Below are positions 36,792 to 47,142 of a stretch of DNA of 64,000 nt, in pieces. Below the pieces are notes generated by a model. The model was given only the letters and a program-made list of their open reading frames with translations, was not told the DNA's origin and ran no database searches. The position numbers were made by a program, and so were the translations under genes. This DNA is from Chromatiales bacterium (GTDB lineage Bacteria; Pseudomonadota; Gammaproteobacteria; Chromatiales; Chromatiaceae): contig JANQRK010000029.1 of assembly GCA_028284585.1 (NCBI GenBank), forward strand, positions 62,001 through 126,000, written 5' to 3'. Every line of letters starts with the position of its first letter. Within the stretch, counting starts at the first letter, position 1.

Positions 36792-37580
36792 ATGGCAGAG
36801 CCGAGCGCTGCCCGTCGGGGTCCGGACCAAGCCGAGATCGAGCCGCTGTTTCACCCGTCCAATGAGCTGGGATTCGACGCGCCATTTCGCTGGCTCAAAA
36901 AGGGCTGGCAAGACCTGAAGAGTGCTTGGAGGGTTAGCCTGGCGTACGGCACCGTCCTGGTCCTTGTCGGTTATCTAGTTACTTGGTTGGCATGGGATGA
37001 GGGCCACACATTGGCGCTGTTCACACTGGGTGTGGCATTGATCCTCGCCGGTCCTGTCCTCGCTTTCGGTCTGTATTCGATCAGTCATCAATTGGAACAG
37101 GTGCGGAAACCACGCTTGGGGACCTGTTGGCGAGAGAGCCGCGATCACTTGCGTGATGAACTGCTGTTCGCCTTGGTGATGTTGGTGATGCTGCTGATTT
37201 GGGCGCGTGCTGCGTCAATGGTGCATGTGTTTTTCCCAGTCGGCGAAGCGCAGGGCGTACTTGGTTGGTTACCCTTTCTCGCCATCGGCAGCGCGGTCGG
37301 TGCCGTGTTCGCGGCCATCGGTTTCTCGGCCAGCGTGGTTTCGCTGCCGATGATGCTGGATCGGGGTACAGATGCCGTTACCAGTGTCCTGACAAGTATC
37401 AACGCGGTGCTGCGCAACAAGGCTGTGATGTTGCTCTGGGCCGCACTGATATTTCTACTGGTAGCAATTGGGTTCGCCAGCGCCTACCTCGGGCTTGCTG
37501 TGGTGCTGCCACTGATTGGCCATGCGACTTGGCATGCGTATCGTGAAACCGTGGCGCCAGCGGTCAAGATCGGCAACTAG
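36792..37580 (+). CDS. DUF2189 family integral membrane protein (BPSS1780-like)
   Basis: A 262-residue protein with about six transmembrane helices after a soluble N terminus. The pattern APFRWLKKGWQDLKSAWRVSLAYGTVLVLVGYL and VALILAGPVLAFGLYSISHQLEQ is typical of DUF2189, a family of unknown function common in proteobacteria. The start is ATG 36792 with GGAGGAG directly upstream; the open frame begins earlier. Its stop codon TAG (37578-37580) is part of the CTAG at the edge of a short inverted-repeat element, so the present C terminus may have been set by that insertion. It faces metK convergently. Confidence 0.8.
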   Translation: MAEPSAARRGPDQAEIEPLFHPSNELGFDAPFRWLKKGWQDLKSAWRVSLAYGTVLVLVGYLVTWLAWDEGHTLALFTLGVALILAGPVLAFGLYSISHQLEQVRKPRLGTCWRESRDHLRDELLFALVMLVMLLIWARAASMVHVFFPVGEAQGVLGWLPFLAIGSAVGAVFAAIGFSASVVSLPMMLDRGTDAVTSVLTSINAVLRNKAVMLLWAALIFLLVAIGFASAYLGLAVVLPLIGHATWHAYRETVAPAVKIGN

Positions 37581-37852
37581 GGCCTGTTCACACTCCGCGA
37601 GGCGCAGCGACGGCGGCCGTTTTTTCGGCCAACGGGACGCTGCGAGCGTGATGTACTCACTGTAGATGAGCGAGCAGCAACAAAGTTGGGCGGAAAAACG
37701 GCCCTGTCCCTTCGGGTTGCGCCCCAAAACGCGCCACGCAGCGTTGCTCGTCGTTCATTTAGGCACACTAAACCTAACCTCTTTCCTCGCGCCTTGCCTG
37801 ACAGGTTTTGGGGCAGCAACGCTGCGCCTCGCGCAGTGTGAACAGGCCCTAG
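37577..37852. mobile_element. MITE-like element A, 268 bp between CTAG repeats
   Basis: The element is bounded by CTAG at 37577-37580 and 37849-37852. Inside each CTAG the terminal inverted repeat GGCCTGTTCACACT continues to 29 bases with a single mismatch at position 15. No transposase frame is present. The size, long terminal repeats and flanking CTAG fit a miniature inverted-repeat element mobilised by an IS5-like transposase, whose target is often YTAR; that assignment is inferred. The left CTAG supplies the stop codon of the DUF2189 gene; the right end lies 32 bases from the metK stop. Internal inverted repeats suggest a highly folded transcript. Confidence 0.85.
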
Positions 37853-37884
37853 CAACCGGGCACCAGCAGGTTGCTGTTGCTGCC

Positions 37885-39057
37885 TCAGATTGCGGCGGCG
37901 GCGCGCAGCTCGTCGGCCTTGTCGGTCACTTCCCAGCTGAAACCTGTGTCTTCGCGGCCAAAGTGGCCATAGGCGGCGGTCTTGCGGTACTTGATTTGAT
38001 CGATGTTGAGCAGGTCGAGCATGCGCAAGATTCCATAAGGGCGGAGATCGAAGTGGTTGCGAACTAACTCAGTAATGCGTTCATCGCTGACGCTGCCGGT
38101 ACCGAAGGTCTCCACCATTATGGAGGTTGGTTCGGCTACGCCGATCGCGTAGGACACTTGGATCTCGCACTTTTCTGCCAGTCCGGCGGCGACGATATTC
38201 TTGGCCACATAGCGACCTGCATAGGCCGCTGAGCGATCGACCTTTGACGGGTCTTTGCCCGAGAAAGCACCGCCACCGTGGCGAGCCGCGCCGCCGTAGG
38301 TGTCGACGATGATCTTTCGTCCGGTGAGGCCAGCATCACCCATGGGACCGCCGATCACGAAGTTGCCGGTCGGGTTGATGTGGAAGCGGGTCTTGCTCGT
38401 CAGCAGGCCTGTCGGATCGAGGATCGGCTTAATGATTTCTTCCATCACCGCCTCGCGCAGCGTCTCGCCTGCGAACTCTGTAGCGTGCTGCGTGGACAGC
38501 ACGACGGCGTCGATTGACACAGGTTTACCGTCCGCATAGTGCAGACTGACCTGTGATTTGGCGTCGGGACGCAGCAGCGGAAGGGTGCCCTGCTTGCGGA
38601 CCTCAGATTGGCGTTCGACCAGGCGGTGCGCATATTGAATGGGTGCTGGCATCAGCACCTCGGTTTCGTTGGTCGCATAGCCAAACATCAAGCCCTGGTC
38701 GCCGGCCCCTTGGTCCTCTGGTTTGGCGCGGTCGACACCCTGATTGATGTCCGGTGATTGCACGCCGATAGCGGTCAATACGGCGCAACTCGCCGCGTCA
38801 AAGCCCATTGCTGAATCGGTGTAGCCGATGTCCTCGATCGTTTGGCGGACAAGGCGCTCGTAGTCCGGTTGCGCGGTCGTGGTGATCTCACCGGCGATCA
38901 CTGCCATGCCGGTTTTGAATAGCGTTTCGCAGGCGACCCGGGCATGTGGGTCTTCCGCCAAGATGGCGTCCAGGATCGCGTCGGAGACTTGGTCCGCCAT
39001 CTTGTCCGGGTGTCCTTCAGACACCGATTCGGAGGTAAATATGAAGTTGCGGGCCAT
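37885..39057 (-). CDS. metK: S-adenosylmethionine synthetase
   Basis: MetK makes S-adenosylmethionine from methionine and ATP, releasing phosphate and pyrophosphate. The 390-residue protein has the N-terminal [24 protein letters not shown], the loop [12 protein letters not shown], the phosphate loop [19 protein letters not shown] and the metal and potassium residues of the family. The ATG at 39057 has GAGGAG upstream. Its leader (39058-39208) can fold a hairpin at 39096-39115, but I do not recognise a SAM riboswitch. With ahcY and metF nearby, the activated-methyl cycle is mostly clustered here. Confidence 0.97.
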   Translation of the reverse strand: MARNFIFTSESVSEGHPDKMADQVSDAILDAILAEDPHARVACETLFKTGMAVIAGEITTTAQPDYERLVRQTIEDIGYTDSAMGFDAASCAVLTAIGVQSPDINQGVDRAKPEDQGAGDQGLMFGYATNETEVLMPAPIQYAHRLVERQSEVRKQGTLPLLRPDAKSQVSLHYADGKPVSIDAVVLSTQHATEFAGETLREAVMEEIIKPILDPTGLLTSKTRFHINPTGNFVIGGPMGDAGLTGRKIIVDTYGGAARHGGGAFSGKDPSKVDRSAAYAGRYVAKNIVAAGLAEKCEIQVSYAIGVAEPTSIMVETFGTGSVSDERITELVRNHFDLRPYGILRMLDLLNIDQIKYRKTAAYGHFGREDTGFSWEVTDKADELRAAAAI

Positions 39058-39208
39058 TTGTGACTCCTCACGATTTCCAGTTAGAGATTAGGTTCCCGAC
39101 CGAATCCTCAGCCGGAGCGCCGGGCGCGAAATTTACCACGGTTGAGCAAGCGAACACATTCTGGAAGAATCCAATGCCCCTAAATAACCCGGTAATGAGG
39201 TTGCGGTT

Positions 39209-39763
39209 ATGGTTTCTTTGCAGACCCCCGTGTGTGAATTTGGCAAGGCCGCTCCCGACTTCGACTTGCCCGGTGTGGATGGCAGGCGATGGACTCGGGA
39301 TCAGTGTATGGGCGAAACCGGTCTCCTGGTGATGTTCATCTGCAACCATTGCCCCTATGTGAAGGCTGTGATTGATCGCATCGTGCGCGACGCCGACGAG
39401 CTCAGCCCGCTGGGCATCAAAGCCGTAGCCATCATGTCGAACGATCCGACGGATTACCCGGAAGATTCGTTCGAGAATATGCAGGCCGAGGCTGAGAGGC
39501 TGGGTTTCCCCTTCCCCTATCTGCTCGACCAATCACAAGACGTAGCCAAGGCCTACGGCGCGGTCTGTACCCCGGATTTCTTTGGTTACAACGCCGCCGG
39601 GGAATTGCAGTATCGGGGCCGGCTGGACGCGAGCCGCAAAGAGGCCGCGCCGGCCGATGTGCGGCGCGATCTGTTCGAGGCAATGAAACAAGTCGCGGAG
39701 ACCGGGCGGGGGCCAGAGGATCAAATCCCGAGCATGGGTTGCTCCATCAAATGGATTAAGTGA
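39209..39763 (+). CDS. Thioredoxin-fold protein, peroxiredoxin-like
   Basis: A 184-residue cytoplasmic protein of the AhpC/TSA-Redoxin superfamily. Features are the N-terminal GKAAPDFDLPGVDGRRWT, the redox-site-like motif FICNHCPYVKAV (CxxC), a cis-Pro loop region CTPDFFGYN, and a C-terminal SMGCSIKWI. Proteins of this group appear in many bacteria as thioredoxin family proteins without a known substrate; reduction of disulphides or peroxides is plausible. The start at 39209 is an ATG 151 bases from the divergent metK. No operon partner follows, since the next gene is tkt after a long leader. Confidence 0.85.
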   Translation: MVSLQTPVCEFGKAAPDFDLPGVDGRRWTRDQCMGETGLLVMFICNHCPYVKAVIDRIVRDADELSPLGIKAVAIMSNDPTDYPEDSFENMQAEAERLGFPFPYLLDQSQDVAKAYGAVCTPDFFGYNAAGELQYRGRLDASRKEAAPADVRRDLFEAMKQVAETGRGPEDQIPSMGCSIKWIK

Positions 39764-40067
39764 ACAAGTGCGGTAGACTTCGCGTGAAGCGCAGTCGTGC
39801 GGCGGCCTGTCCACAGGTCTCATCGACCTCTGTAAGTGAATATTGGAATATTCTAAAAAAACCCTTCTTGCCCCCTTTCGGTTGCCTGGGTCAGAATAGC
39901 CGACCTTTTTTCACCCTGGGTCGGGGATTCTCGCCGTATTGAGAGACGCCCCCTAAGGCGCCTCGCGCCGCGTTTGCCATCTGGCCCGGACCGATAACGA
40001 ATTAGTTCGCTCCCCGTAAGCTCATAAGGGGGCGAAGACGCCTTAGTGTTAATGATAGGAGGGGCTC
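39764..40067 (+). promoter_or_regulatory. Structured leader of the tkt-gap-pgk-pyk-fba cluster
   Basis: This 304-base gap has no gene. It holds an AT-rich inverted repeat GAATATT-GG-AATATTC (39838-39853), a stem CCGACC (39900-39905) with GGTCGG (39919-39924), a hairpin GGCGC-CTC-GCGCC (39957-39969), a long-range pairing CTAAGGCG (39953-39960) with CGCCTTAG (40039-40046), and a bulged hairpin at 40006-40036 with a 12-base loop. The short hairpin and the long-range pairing use the same bases and exclude each other, and the latter ends 11 bases before the tkt binding site AGGAGGGG. A regulatory RNA is inferred; no known riboswitch class fits. Confidence 0.5.
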
Positions 40068-42056
40068 ATGTCCTCACGTAGAGAACTCGCCAACGCCGTG
40101 CGTGCGTTGAGCATGGATGCCGTTCAAAAGGCCAATTCGGGCCATCCTGGCGCCCCGATGGGAATGGCAGATATTGCCGAGGTCCTTTGGAACGACCATC
40201 TGCGGCACAACCCGGGAAACCCGCACTGGGCGGACCGCGACCGTTTCGTGCTGTCGAACGGGCATGGTTCGATGTTGCTTTATTCCCTCCTTCACTTGAG
40301 CGGTTACGAGCTCTCCACAGATGACCTGAAAAACTTCCGCCAACTCCATTCAAAGACCCCGGGCCACCCAGAGTATGGCTATGCGCCTGGCGTAGAAACG
40401 ACGACTGGCCCACTTGGGCAAGGCATTACCAATGCTGTTGGTATGGCGATTGCCGAACGCGTGCTGGCAGCGAGCTTTAACAAGGACGGGCATGAAATCG
40501 TCAACCATTTCACCTATGTCTTCCTAGGTGATGGGTGTTTAATGGAAGGTATCTCGCACGAGGCCTGCTCCCTCGCCGGCACCCTTGGGTTGGGCAAGTT
40601 GATCTGTTTCTGGGACGACAATGGCATCTCGATCGATGGCCATGTCGAGCATTGGTTCACTGATGACACACCCAAGCGTTTCGAGGCCTACGGTTGGCAT
40701 GTGATCGCGGATGTCGACGGTCATGACTCGGCGGCAATTGCAAAGGCCATTGAGGCGGCCAAGGCGGCTACGGATAAACCGACCATGATCTGCTGCAAGA
40801 CCTTGATCGGATTCGGTTCGCCAAACAAGGCCGGCACGCACGGCTGCCATGGTGCGCCACTGGGTGACGAGGAGATAAAGCTCACCAGGGAAGCCTTGGC
40901 TTGGGAGCACGGTCCATTCGAAGTTCCAGATGAGGTCTATCAGGGTTGGAATGCCCAGGAGAAAGGCGCTGCGGCTGAAAGTGACTGGAACGAGCGTTTT
41001 GCCGCTTACGCGGCAGCGCATCCTGAGCTGGCTGCCGAGTTCAAGCGCCGCATGGCTGGTGAGCTTCCGTCCGACTGGACGAGCAAGGCCGATGCCTTCG
41101 TCGCTGCGTGCAACGACAAGGCTGAGTCACCGGCTACGCGTAAGGCATCGCTGGGCTCGATCGAGGCCTATGCGGCGGTTCTACCGGAGCTGTTTGGCGG
41201 TTCGGCCGACCTGGGTTGTTCCAATTTGACCGAGTGGTCTGGCTACAAGCCGATGCGAGGCGATATGCCCGCCGCAAACTACATCAATTACGGTGTGCGC
41301 GAATTCGGTATGTCCGCGATCGTGAACGGCATTGCGCTGCATGGTGGCTTCATACCCTTCGGTGCAACCTTCCTGATGTTTTCGGAGTACGCACGAAACG
41401 CGATCCGCATGTCCGCGCTAATGAAGAGCCCATCGATTTTCGTGTTTACCCACGATTCGATTGGGCTTGGCGAAGACGGCCCGACCCACCAGGCGGTCGA
41501 GCAAATCCCTACCCTGCGAATGATTCCGCGCATGGACCTTTGGCGCCCTTGCGATACTGTGGAGACTGCAGTCGCTTGGCGTAAGGCGATCGAGCGACGC
41601 GACGGCCCCACCTGCCTCGTATTCACCCGACAGGGTATCCCTTTCCAGGAGCGCGACGCCGAGCAGATCCGACAGATTGAACGCGGTGGTTATGTCTTGC
41701 GGGACTGCGAAGGCACCCCGGACGTAATCGTCATTGCTACCGGATCCGAAGTCGGGATCGCGGTCGAGGCTGCTGCCGCGAGCGACAAACGGGTACGTGT
41801 GGTTTCGATGCCTTGCACTAGCGTCTTCGATGCCCAGGATGCCGCTTACAAGGAGTCGGTCCTGCCTGCCGCAGTCACTGCCCGTGTGGCCGTCGAGGCC
41901 GCTGTCACCGATGCTTGGTGGAAGTATGTCGGTAGCAACGGCCAGGTGGTGGGGATCGATACCTTCGGCGAATCCGCGCCGGCCGGGGAGTTGTTCAAGC
42001 TGTTCGGGTTTACCGCGGAGCGCGTAGGCAAGGCGATTAACGAGGTCGCTGCCTGA
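40068..42056 (+). CDS. tkt: Transketolase
   Basis: Transketolase moves two-carbon units between sugar phosphates with thiamine diphosphate, in the pentose phosphate pathway and the Calvin cycle. The 662-residue protein has the substrate His in [31 protein letters not shown], the ThDP motif [26 protein letters not shown] with DDNGISIDG, and in the pyrimidine-binding domain [20 protein letters not shown] and the [18 protein letters not shown] loop. A strong AGGAGGGG precedes the ATG. It heads the cluster tkt-gap-pgk-pyk-fba found in several autotrophic gammaproteobacteria. Confidence 0.97.
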   Translation: MSSRRELANAVRALSMDAVQKANSGHPGAPMGMADIAEVLWNDHLRHNPGNPHWADRDRFVLSNGHGSMLLYSLLHLSGYELSTDDLKNFRQLHSKTPGHPEYGYAPGVETTTGPLGQGITNAVGMAIAERVLAASFNKDGHEIVNHFTYVFLGDGCLMEGISHEACSLAGTLGLGKLICFWDDNGISIDGHVEHWFTDDTPKRFEAYGWHVIADVDGHDSAAIAKAIEAAKAATDKPTMICCKTLIGFGSPNKAGTHGCHGAPLGDEEIKLTREALAWEHGPFEVPDEVYQGWNAQEKGAAAESDWNERFAAYAAAHPELAAEFKRRMAGELPSDWTSKADAFVAACNDKAESPATRKASLGSIEAYAAVLPELFGGSADLGCSNLTEWSGYKPMRGDMPAANYINYGVREFGMSAIVNGIALHGGFIPFGATFLMFSEYARNAIRMSALMKSPSIFVFTHDSIGLGEDGPTHQAVEQIPTLRMIPRMDLWRPCDTVETAVAWRKAIERRDGPTCLVFTRQGIPFQERDAEQIRQIERGGYVLRDCEGTPDVIVIATGSEVGIAVEAAAASDKRVRVVSMPCTSVFDAQDAAYKESVLPAAVTARVAVEAAVTDAWWKYVGSNGQVVGIDTFGESAPAGELFKLFGFTAERVGKAINEVAA

Positions 42057-42131
42057 TCAAATTCGATGAGGGCGACCAACACCGGGTTGGCGTCGGTTGC
42101 TCTGTTTTGCCTGCCTTACAACCAGATATGA

Positions 42132-43160
<1,029 letters not shown>

Positions 43161-43185
43161 CCCGCTTGGGAAACAGGTCGTTGGA

Positions 43186-43257
43186 AGACCGCCGGTGTGC
43201 GGTCTCTGCGGCTCCGTTTGCCAGACGGCTGCGCCGCTCAAGTTGGGCACCGTCTGG
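43186..43257 (+). promoter_or_regulatory. Two tandem hairpins in the gap-pgk intergenic region
   Basis: Hairpin 1 pairs AGACCGC (43186-43192) with GCGGTCT (43199-43205) around six bases. Hairpin 2 pairs CCAGACGG (43221-43228) with CCGTCTGG (43250-43257) around 21 bases, whose inner part may pair further. No T-tract follows. Such structures between gap and pgk could protect the gap message after processing or cause partial termination; that is inferred. Confidence 0.5.
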
Positions 43258-43291
43258 TCTGTTTCTCGAAATATTCACGGAGTAGCAATTG

Positions 43292-44473
43292 ATGGCTTTT
43301 ATAAAATTGACCGATCTGGACCTGGCGGGCAAGCGTGTGCTGATCCGCGCAGATCTGAATGTGCCGGTTAAAGATGGAAAAGTAACTTCCGATGCACGCA
43401 TCACGGCCTCGATGCCGACTATCGAGCATTGTGCCAAGGCGGGCGCCCAGGTGATGGTGATGTCGCACCGTGGTCGGCCGCAAGAAGGTAAGGCGGATGA
43501 AGAGAACTCGATGCAGCCGATCGCGCAAGACTTGTCGGCCAAGCTGGGTAGGGAGGTTCGCTTAATTCAGGATTATCTCGCGGGTGGTTTCGACGTGGTG
43601 CCGGGTGAGGTGGTATTGCTCGAAAACGTACGTTTTAACTCGGGCGAAGGCAAGGATGCCGAACCATTGGCACGGCAGTACGCCGCCTTGTGCGATGTGT
43701 TCGTGATGGATGCCTTCGGGACTGCGCACCGGGCCCAGGCATCGACGCATGGAGTTGGCAAGTTTGCGCCAGTCGCCTGTGCCGGTCTGCTGTTGAGCGA
43801 GGAGCTCGATGCCCTGGGTAAGGCATTGGCCAACCCGGCCCGTCCGATGGTGGCGATCGTCGGCGGATCGAAAGTATCGACCAAGCTGACCGTGCTCGAG
43901 GCCCTCTCCGAAAAAGTCGACCAGCTGGTCGTCGGAGGAGGTATCGCCAATACCTTTTTGAAGGCGGCGGGTAAGAACGTCGGTAAGTCACTTTGCGAGG
44001 CAGACCTGGTTCCCACCGCTCAAGCGCTCATGCAGAAGATGCAGCAGCGCGGTGCCACGATTCCGATCGCGAGCGATGTGGTCGTCGGTAAGAACTTCGC
44101 CGAAGATGAGCCGGCGGTGTTAAAGGATGCCGACGATGTCGCGGATGACGAGATGATTTTCGACATCGGACCGAAGGCTGCTCAGGAGCTTGCAGATATC
44201 ATCCGAACGGCTGGCACGATCGTTTGGAACGGGCCTGTGGGAGTGTTCGAGTTCGATCAATTTGGCCAGGGTACCCGAACGGTATCGATGGCCATTGCCG
44301 AAGCCGACGGTTTCAGCCTTGCCGGTGGTGGTGACACCATTGCTGCAATCCAGAAATACGACATCTACGATAGGGTTTCCTATATTTCTACGGCCGGCGG
44401 CGCCTTCCTTGAGTACCTTGAGGGCAAGACGCTACCGGCGGTGGCGATGCTTGAGGAAGCGGCGGACCGGTAG
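43292..44473 (+). CDS. pgk: Phosphoglycerate kinase
   Basis: Pgk transfers phosphate between 1,3-bisphosphoglycerate and ADP. The 393-residue monomer has the substrate site [23 protein letters not shown], the hinge [28 protein letters not shown] and the nucleotide loop [12 protein letters not shown]. The start was set at ATG 43292 with GGAG upstream; the in-frame TTG just before it is less likely. It sits between gap and pyk, in the same direction. Confidence 0.97.
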   Translation: MAFIKLTDLDLAGKRVLIRADLNVPVKDGKVTSDARITASMPTIEHCAKAGAQVMVMSHRGRPQEGKADEENSMQPIAQDLSAKLGREVRLIQDYLAGGFDVVPGEVVLLENVRFNSGEGKDAEPLARQYAALCDVFVMDAFGTAHRAQASTHGVGKFAPVACAGLLLSEELDALGKALANPARPMVAIVGGSKVSTKLTVLEALSEKVDQLVVGGGIANTFLKAAGKNVGKSLCEADLVPTAQALMQKMQQRGATIPIASDVVVGKNFAEDEPAVLKDADDVADDEMIFDIGPKAAQELADIIRTAGTIVWNGPVGVFEFDQFGQGTRTVSMAIAEADGFSLAGGGDTIAAIQKYDIYDRVSYISTAGGAFLEYLEGKTLPAVAMLEEAADR

Positions 44474-44518
44474 TCGAGATGGGCGGGACGGCGGGCGAGC
44501 GCCTCGCAGGAAAGGCAA

Positions 44519-45982
44519 ATGCTTAGACGCACAAAAATCGTAGCGACGTTGGGTCCGGCAACCGACGATCCCAAGGTGCTGGACGAGGTGCTGGCGGCCG
44601 GTGTGGATGTGGTGCGGCTCAATATGTCGCACGGCACCTACGAAGAGCACGCACAGCGCACCGACTGGGTGCGTAATCGGGCGCGCGCCCGTGGTCGGCA
44701 AGTCGGGGTCCTGATAGACCTCCAGGGCCCAAAAATCCGCTGCGGGAAGTTCGTCGACGGTGAGATTGTACTCGCCATCGACGAACCCTTTGTCTTGGAT
44801 ACCGCTTGGGACCCTGACCGCGGCAATCAAGAACGGGTCGGCGTCACCTACCCGACTTTGCATGAGGAGGTTAAACGAGGCGATAGTCTTTTGTTGAACG
44901 ATGGCCTCATCGTCCTTTGGGTCGACGAAGTGCAAGGCAGTGAGGTGCGCTGCAAAGTCGTGGTCGGCGGCACCCTCTCAAACAATAAAGGGATCAACAA
45001 GCAGGGTGGCGGCTTGTCGGCTCCCGCCCTGACGGAAAAGGACAAGCAGGATATTTTGTTCGCGGCGCGCCTCGAGGCCGATTACGTGGCGGTCTCGTTC
45101 GTTCGCAGTGCGGCGGATGTCGAGATCACTCGGAAATTGCTGCACGAGGCAGGCGGGCAAGGCGGGATCGTATCCAAGATCGAGCGGGCTGAGGCCCTGG
45201 AGTGCATCGACGAGATCATCGACGCCTCAGACGTGATCATGGTAGCGCGTGGTGACCTCGGCGTGGAGATCGGAGATGCCGAACTGCCTGCCGTCCAAAA
45301 GCGACTGATAAACACCGCCCGCGAGCGGAACTGCGTGGTCATCACGGCGACTCAGATGATGGAGTCGATGATTGCGAACCCGATTCCGACTCGGGCAGAG
45401 GTGTTCGACGTCGCCAATGCGGTGATCGACGGGACCGACGCGGTGATGTTGTCCGGAGAGTCAGCGGCTGGCAAATACCCCGCTAAGGCCGTTGAGGCAA
45501 TGGACCGCATATGCAAAGAGGCCGAGAAGCAGTCGCAGACGCGGATATCCGACCATCGTCTGCACACGGCCTTTGGGCGTATCGACGAGGCGATCGCCAT
45601 GTCGACCATGTACACGGCCAATCACCTGGGTGTGGCGGCGATCGCGGCTCTCACGGAATCCGGCTCGACCACCCAATGGATGTCACGAATTTCGTCCGGT
45701 ATCCCGATTTACGCCTTGACGGCGCAAGTGGCCACGCGTAGAAAAGTGACCCTATTCAGAGGAGTTTACCCGGTTAGCCTCGATTTAGAGCCGGGAATCG
45801 ACTCGCGTCAGGCCAATATCGAAGTGATCGAAGAGCTTCAGCGCCGTGGTGCGGTGCGTGACGACGACCTGGTGATCATCACCAAGGGCGATCTCAAAGG
45901 CGTGTCGGGCGGTACCAACGTGATGAAGATCGTGCGCGTCGGCCAACCCACTCCGGCTTCGGGCCAGTTGAATTACGATTGA
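44519..45982 (+). CDS. pyk: Pyruvate kinase
   Basis: Pyruvate kinase makes pyruvate and ATP from phosphoenolpyruvate. The 487-residue protein shows RRTKIVATLGPATDDPKVLDEVLAAGVDVVRLNMSHG, LIDLQGPKIR, SKIERAEALECIDEIIDASDVIMVARGDLGVEIG, and the signature ATQMMESMIANPIPTRAEVFDVANAVIDGTDAVMLSGESA with a C-terminal domain. The overall pattern is of the PykA (type II, AMP- or sugar phosphate-responsive) kind, though effectors cannot be read directly. AGGAAAGG precedes the ATG. Its presence inside a Calvin-type cluster is a known arrangement of autotrophic gammaproteobacteria. Confidence 0.97.
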   Translation: MLRRTKIVATLGPATDDPKVLDEVLAAGVDVVRLNMSHGTYEEHAQRTDWVRNRARARGRQVGVLIDLQGPKIRCGKFVDGEIVLAIDEPFVLDTAWDPDRGNQERVGVTYPTLHEEVKRGDSLLLNDGLIVLWVDEVQGSEVRCKVVVGGTLSNNKGINKQGGGLSAPALTEKDKQDILFAARLEADYVAVSFVRSAADVEITRKLLHEAGGQGGIVSKIERAEALECIDEIIDASDVIMVARGDLGVEIGDAELPAVQKRLINTARERNCVVITATQMMESMIANPIPTRAEVFDVANAVIDGTDAVMLSGESAAGKYPAKAVEAMDRICKEAEKQSQTRISDHRLHTAFGRIDEAIAMSTMYTANHLGVAAIAALTESGSTTQWMSRISSGIPIYALTAQVATRRKVTLFRGVYPVSLDLEPGIDSRQANIEVIEELQRRGAVRDDDLVIITKGDLKGVSGGTNVMKIVRVGQPTPASGQLNYD

Positions 45983-46006
45983 ATATATAGTTACGAGGAG
46001 CAGATA

Positions 46007-47071
46007 ATGGCACTGATTTCCCTGCGTCAAATGCTGGATCATGCAGCCGAACACGGCTATGGCGTACCCGCTTTCAATGTTAACAATTTGGAGCAAATGC
46101 GCTCCATCATGGAGGCCGCCGACGAAACCGATTCGCCGGTTATCGTTCAAGCGTCTGCTGGTGCGCGCAAGTATGCCGGCGCACCGTTCCTGCGGCATCT
46201 GATCCTCGCTGCGATCGAAGAGTTCCCACATATTCCGGTGTGCATGCATCAGGACCATGGTACGTCGCCCGCGGTGTGCCAGCGTTCGATCCAGCTGGGC
46301 TTCAGCTCGGTGATGATGGATGGCTCTTTGGGTGAAGATGGAAAGACGCCCATGTCTTACGAATACAATGTCGACGTTACTCGACGCACGGTCGAGATGG
46401 CGCATGCCTGCGGTGTCTCGGTCGAGGGTGAGCTGGGCTGCCTGGGTTCGCTCGAGACGGGCCAGGCCGGCGAAGAGGACGGGATTGGTGCCGAGGGCAC
46501 ATTGGACCACGATCAATTGCTGACTGATCCCGAGGAGGCCGCCGATTTCGTCAAGCAGACAGGGGTAGACGCCTTGGCCATCGCGATCGGCACGTCGCAC
46601 GGTGCCTACAAGTTCACCCGTCCGCCGACCGGTGACATCTTGGCGATCGAGCGTATCAAGGAGATCCATGCACGCATCCCGAATACCCACTTGGTGATGC
46701 ACGGCTCGTCTTCTGTGCCCCAGGATTGGTTGTCTATCATCAACGAGTATGGTGGCGATATGGGCGAGACCTACGGTGTTCCGGTTGAAGAGATTCAGGA
46801 AGGAATCAGGCACGGTGTACGCAAGGTCAACATCGACACGGACCTGCGCATGGCATCCACGGGCGCAGTTCGCCGCCATTTGCACGAGAATCGCGCGAAC
46901 TTCGATCCGCGCAAATTCCTGGCCGCCTCCACTGTGGCGATGAAAGATATCTGCAAGGCGCGCTATGAGTCCTTCGGTACGGCTGGTAACGCCTCTAAAA
47001 TCTCGGTACTGAGCTTGGATGCGATGACCGACCGGTACCTGTCAGGCGAACTTGATCCAAAGGTCAACTAA
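46007..47071 (+). CDS. fba: Fructose-bisphosphate aldolase, class II, Calvin cycle subtype
   Basis: The enzyme reversibly condenses dihydroxyacetone phosphate with glyceraldehyde 3-phosphate (and probably with erythrose 4-phosphate). The 354-residue zinc enzyme has [18 protein letters not shown], the zinc motif [57 protein letters not shown] and [13 protein letters not shown]. The insertion [21 protein letters not shown] and total length fit the CbbA/Calvin subtype rather than E. coli FbaA. It is the last gene of the cluster and is followed by a strong terminator. Confidence 0.95.
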   Translation: MALISLRQMLDHAAEHGYGVPAFNVNNLEQMRSIMEAADETDSPVIVQASAGARKYAGAPFLRHLILAAIEEFPHIPVCMHQDHGTSPAVCQRSIQLGFSSVMMDGSLGEDGKTPMSYEYNVDVTRRTVEMAHACGVSVEGELGCLGSLETGQAGEEDGIGAEGTLDHDQLLTDPEEAADFVKQTGVDALAIAIGTSHGAYKFTRPPTGDILAIERIKEIHARIPNTHLVMHGSSSVPQDWLSIINEYGGDMGETYGVPVEEIQEGIRHGVRKVNIDTDLRMASTGAVRRHLHENRANFDPRKFLAASTVAMKDICKARYESFGTAGNASKISVLSLDAMTDRYLSGELDPKVN

Positions 47072-47094
47072 GCTAGCCTCCGCTTAGCCAAATT

Positions 47095-47118
47095 AAGGGC
47101 GCTGCGGCGCCCTTTCTT
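47095..47118 (+). terminator. Intrinsic terminator after fba
   Basis: A perfect eight-pair stem AAGGGCGC/GCGCCCTT with a four-base loop (TGCG) runs directly into TTTCTTATT. It closes the tkt-gap-pgk-pyk-fba cluster 24 bases after the fba stop. The convergent stress-protein gene ends shortly beyond it. Confidence 0.9.
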
Positions 47119-47142
47119 ATTGCCGACGTCGTTGTTTCTCAG

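Noticed and set aside
39764-40067. TPP riboswitch before transketolase, a ThDP enzyme
   Set aside because: The conserved thi-box elements (CTGAGA and ACCTGATC-like parts) are not present in order, so only a generic structured leader is claimed.
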